This document shows, one piece after another, positions 4,918 to 5,526 of a stretch of 5,526 nt of DNA. Source of the stretch: an uncultured Clostridia bacterium (GTDB lineage: Bacteria > Bacillota > Clostridia > Christensenellales > Borkfalkiaceae); NCBI GenBank assembly GCA_947589335.1, contig CANPZH010000099.1, positions 1 to 5,526 of the forward strand. Reading direction: 5' to 3'. Under the pieces are notes generated by a model that was not told the origin of the DNA, searched no databases, and saw only the letters and a list, made by a program, of their open reading frames with translations. Both the position numbers and the translations under genes were made by a program. Position 1 is the stretch's first letter. Each line of letters starts with the position of its first letter.

Positions 4918-5526
4918 ATGGCGAGAGTTACAAAGGCAATGCAGGTGGAAGAATACTGCAACAAGCTGCGCACCGAACTCGGGTTCGAACGCGCACAGTA
5001 CGATCATGAGGAGTGGAACACCCTCAAAGTGCTCGACGGCGGGCAGTTTCACTTCAACAACGAAGAGAACATCTATGCGTTCTACGGTTTCCGAGAAGAG
5101 CTCTCCGCGGCGTGCGTCAGAGGGCTCGGCTCCTGCCGCTCCAAACGGCTGATGAACGAATATCTCGCGAGCGTATGGTTCAACATCCCTCTCTCGGAGA
5201 GCGCCGTTTGGGCGCACATGAACGGGCAGAACGGGCAGCTTCCCGCGGCCTATGCCAACTGCACCAAGCTCATCCCCATCGAACGCGCACTGTTCCGCGA
5301 CATGGATGTGAACGAGGCAGGTATGTTCGAGATGGATCTGACCCCCTCCTACCACGAAGAATTGGATCTGAGGTCGGGCGAACTTCCCCAAAAGGTGGGA
5401 AAGGCCACCTTCCCGATCCGGCTGCGGCTGAGCGGAGGACTTCCCACAGGGCCGGTGCCCTTTACGATCAATGAAGCCCGCCGTTCCTATGAAGTTGCCT
5501 TTTCCTGCGGCGGAGAGCAGTACGGG
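4918..5526 (+). CDS. Hypothetical protein, second gene of the rightward unit, 3' end outside window
   Basis: The frame is open from 4912 to the window end, ending exactly on a codon. Two in-frame ATGs compete. That at 4912 is only one base from the AGGAG at 4906-4910, whereas that at 4918 has an ideal 7-base spacing, so 4918 is preferred (203 residues visible, starting MARVTKAMQVEEYCNKL). I do not recognise the family. Residues 1-40 look helical. Then comes an aromatic-rich part (GGQFHFNNEENIYAFYGF, 41-58), a segment with an NGQNGQ turn (102-107), and a probable beta-rich part from 136 on (EMDLTPSYHEELDL, ATFPIRLRL, SYEVAFSC). Six cysteines are scattered without an obvious metal motif. There is no signal peptide or membrane segment. 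It lies 23 bases after the 617-aa gene and is likely co-transcribed with it. Coding is supported by the ribosome binding site and the long open frame. Confidence 0.8.
   Translation, partial: MARVTKAMQVEEYCNKLRTELGFERAQYDHEEWNTLKVLDGGQFHFNNEENIYAFYGFREELSAACVRGLGSCRSKRLMNEYLASVWFNIPLSESAVWAHMNGQNGQLPAAYANCTKLIPIERALFRDMDVNEAGMFEMDLTPSYHEELDLRSGELPQKVGKATFPIRLRLSGGLPTGPVPFTINEARRSYEVAFSCGGEQYG

Noticed and set aside
4900..5391. Minus-strand open frame of 163 codons opposite the last gene
   Set aside because: It is the shadow of the plus-strand frame that starts at 4918, which has a proper ribosome binding site and continues to the window end. The shadow has no start signal.

Overview
The window looks like a chromosomal stretch from a Gram-positive bacterium, most likely a Clostridia-type member of the Bacillota. 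The reasons are strong AGGAG/AAGGAGG ribosome binding sites, sigma-A-like promoters with TGTGn in front of the -10, short AT-rich intergenic regions and moderately GC-rich coding sequence. This placement is inferred from style; no taxonomic marker gene is present. There is no RNA gene, insertion sequence or CRISPR array.

From left to right: (1) positions 1-178, minus strand, the N-terminus of a DUF2779-family protein with its own promoter, running off the left edge. (2) Positions 179-399, a 221-bp intergenic region with that promoter and an 11-bp perfect hairpin. (3) Positions 400-1341 and 1343-2086, minus strand, two unrecognised cytosolic proteins of 313 and 247 aa separated by one base and almost certainly co-translated. 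(4) Positions 2087-2188, a dense 102-bp region in which the terminator of the next gene overlaps the promoter of the two-gene unit. (5) Positions 2189-2851, minus strand, a short WYL-domain transcriptional regulator of 220 aa. (6) Positions 2852-3040, a 189-bp divergent intergenic region with one promoter for the regulator and two for the rightward unit. (7) Positions 3041-4894, plus strand, a 617-aa unrecognised protein, followed after 23 bp by (8) 4918-5526, plus strand, an unrecognised protein cut by the right edge.

The most interesting feature is regulatory. The promoter of the leftward 247/313-aa unit and the proximal promoter of the rightward 617-aa unit share one architecture: an A/T tract, GCACCCC, TTTTTGACA, then exactly 22 bp, then TATGATAGG preceded by TGTGn. 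The WYL regulator gene lies between them. The simplest reading is a small regulon: a WYL protein controlling two flanking transcription units that encode four proteins of unknown function. What the system does cannot be told from sequence alone. WYL regulators are often found with defence and stress loci, and a DUF2779 gene lies nearby, but a defence role is only a hypothesis here.
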